Positions 4,900 to 5,417 of a DNA stretch of 5,417 nt are shown here, piece by piece. The position numbers were made by a program, and so were the translations under genes. The notes under the pieces are model-generated. The model saw nothing but the letters and a program-made list of their open reading frames with translations, had not been told where the DNA came from and searched no databases. Numbering within the stretch: position 1 is the first letter of the stretch; each line of letters begins with the position of its first letter. This stretch comes from Mycobacteriaceae bacterium (GTDB lineage Bacteria; Actinomycetota; Actinomycetes; Mycobacteriales; Mycobacteriaceae), in the NCBI GenBank assembly GCA_013362555.1, contig JABFVX010000076.1, positions 1-5,417 on the forward strand. The letters run 5' to 3'.

Positions 4900-5388
4900 A
4901 TGCCTTTCGCCCGCCGTACGCCACCAGCTCTGCGCCGCATGACCCTGGCGGCGCCGTTGGTGGCGGCGACGCTGCTCTTGGTCGCGCAGTCGGAATCTGG
5001 AACTGCCGCGGCTTCGGCCGGACACCAGTCCAGCCCCGAAGCGCCCGACACCGGCAAAGGCGCACCGGGCACCCGCGCCCGCGGCGGACGCGCCGTCGTG
5101 CCCGAGGCCCCGGTGCGTGTACCCGCCTCATGCCCGTGCCCGATCCTGCCTGCGCCCGCGGCCCGGCCGCCCGTCATGCGCCCGGCCAAGGGCGCTGCGC
5201 CGCAACCCCGCTCCGCTCCGGAAGCGCCCGACACCGGCAATGGCGCCGCCTCCGGACAGCGCCGCGCGAACGCTCCGGGCAGCCGCGCCTCCGGTCTCCG
5301 CCCCGGCATCCCGGTCGTCCCGGAGGCGCCCGTCCCGATTCCCATGCCGGTCCCGCCCGCCGCAGGCTGCCCCTGCCCCGTCCCGTGA
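4900..5388 (+). CDS. Secreted proline-rich protein with two repeats each ending in CPCP
   Basis: The 162 residues have an Arg-rich N-region (R5, R6, R12, R13), a hydrophobic core (about 15-29) and a likely signal peptidase site after A-S-A40. The mature part is about one quarter proline and appears disordered. It consists of two diverged modules. Module 1 has PEAPDTGKGA (46-55), VVPEAPV (66-72) and CPCP (78-81). Module 2 has PEAPDTGNGA (107-116), VVPEAPV (139-145) and CPCP (157-160), with the second CPCP two residues from the C-terminus. The four cysteines in these motifs are the only ones in the protein. CxC pairs can bind metals or form redox-active disulfides, but nothing here proves either. 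I recognise no family. The start ATG has GGGGAAG (4884-4890) 9 nt upstream; an internal ATG at codon 14 would shorten the signal. Codon use is G/C-rich at third positions, supporting this strand over the long antisense frame. Confidence 0.72.
   Translation: MPFARRTPPALRRMTLAAPLVAATLLLVAQSESGTAAASAGHQSSPEAPDTGKGAPGTRARGGRAVVPEAPVRVPASCPCPILPAPAARPPVMRPAKGAAPQPRSAPEAPDTGNGAASGQRRANAPGSRASGLRPGIPVVPEAPVPIPMPVPPAAGCPCPVP
5038..5246 (+). repeat. In-frame direct repeat inside the CPCP protein gene
   Basis: A 20-bp stretch is identical at 5038-5057 and 5221-5240, starting GAAGCGCCCG. After one mismatch GGCGC follows in both copies, so 25 of 26 bases agree. The copies are 183 bp (61 codons) apart and encode EAPDTG(K/N)GA. 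The strong DNA identity against the diverged remainder suggests either a recent partial duplication or selection on this segment. Confidence 0.85.
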
Positions 5389-5417
5389 CGAGCACAGCCG
5401 CACGCCTTTTTGCCACA
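5385..5417 (+). CDS. Possible start of a coupled downstream gene (runs off the right edge)
   Basis: GTG at 5385-5387 overlaps the TGA stop (5386-5388) of the CPCP protein gene as GTGA, a typical translational-coupling overlap. The frame reads MTSTAARLFAT and stays open to the window end (11 codons). There is no Shine-Dalgarno-like purine run before it, because the preceding bases encode the Pro/Cys tail, so it would depend on coupling. Too short to judge product or reality. Confidence 0.25.
   Translation, partial: MTSTAARLFAT

Noticed and set aside
5038..5057. APDTG as a sortase signal (LPxTG-like)
   Set aside because: It is not LPxTG, it is far from the C-terminus, and there is no hydrophobic segment or basic tail after either copy.
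4767..5345. 192-codon minus-strand frame opposite the CPCP protein, also with repeats
   Set aside because: The repeats are only the reverse complement of those in the sense gene; the sense strand has a signal peptide, a ribosome site and better third-position use. Kept in mind as the main alternative.
5365..5411. Terminator from GGCTG/CAGCC pairing before T5
   Set aside because: Only a 5-bp stem with a 25-nt loop, and the T-run is 7 nt away; it also conflicts with the possible coupled ORF.

Overview
The window is GC-rich DNA from an actinobacterium, most likely a Nocardia or close relative in the Mycobacteriales. This rests on the strong G/C preference at third codon positions, the LCM-type class I methyltransferase, the small secreted and lipoprotein orphans, TANNNT -10 elements and hairpins without a U-tract. 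The genus is an inference. I see no rRNA, tRNA, CRISPR array, insertion sequence or phage gene.

Layout. (1) 1-307 (+) is the C-terminal end of a Gly/Ala-rich hydrophobic membrane protein, probably cut by the window edge. (2) A perfect 27-bp inverted repeat (315-373) separates it from the convergent gene 376-2415 (-), a 679-residue exported alkyl sulfatase of the SdsA1 type, with Tat signal, metallo-beta-lactamase core, dimerisation domain and SCP2-like C-terminal domain. (3) About 190 bp of divergent promoter DNA leads to 2607-3509 (+), an LCM/TIGR00027-type SAM-dependent methyltransferase that is probably translated from a leaderless mRNA. (4) A second hairpin (3526-3565) separates it from the convergent 3588-4040 (-), a small secreted protein with two cysteines. 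(5) A 151-bp divergent region leads to 4192-4515 (+), a small lipoprotein with an HdeA-like two-cysteine pattern. (6) 4516-4899 is a 384-bp gap holding a 14-bp palindrome, a possible 18-codon leader peptide, a GC hairpin and an AT-rich motif in inverted copies around a candidate promoter. (7) 4900-5388 (+) encodes a secreted Pro-rich protein built of two diverged repeats, each ending in Cys-Pro-Cys-Pro. A possible coupled ORF starts in its stop codon and runs off the right edge.

The genes do not form one pathway. Apart from the possible coupled pair at the right edge they are single transcription units in alternating orientation. Most products act outside the cytoplasm or in the membrane (sulfatase, secreted protein, lipoprotein, CPCP protein, membrane fragment); the methyltransferase is cytoplasmic. 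The most unusual part is the right end: the duplicated CPCP protein and its structured leader. No function for it is established from sequence alone.
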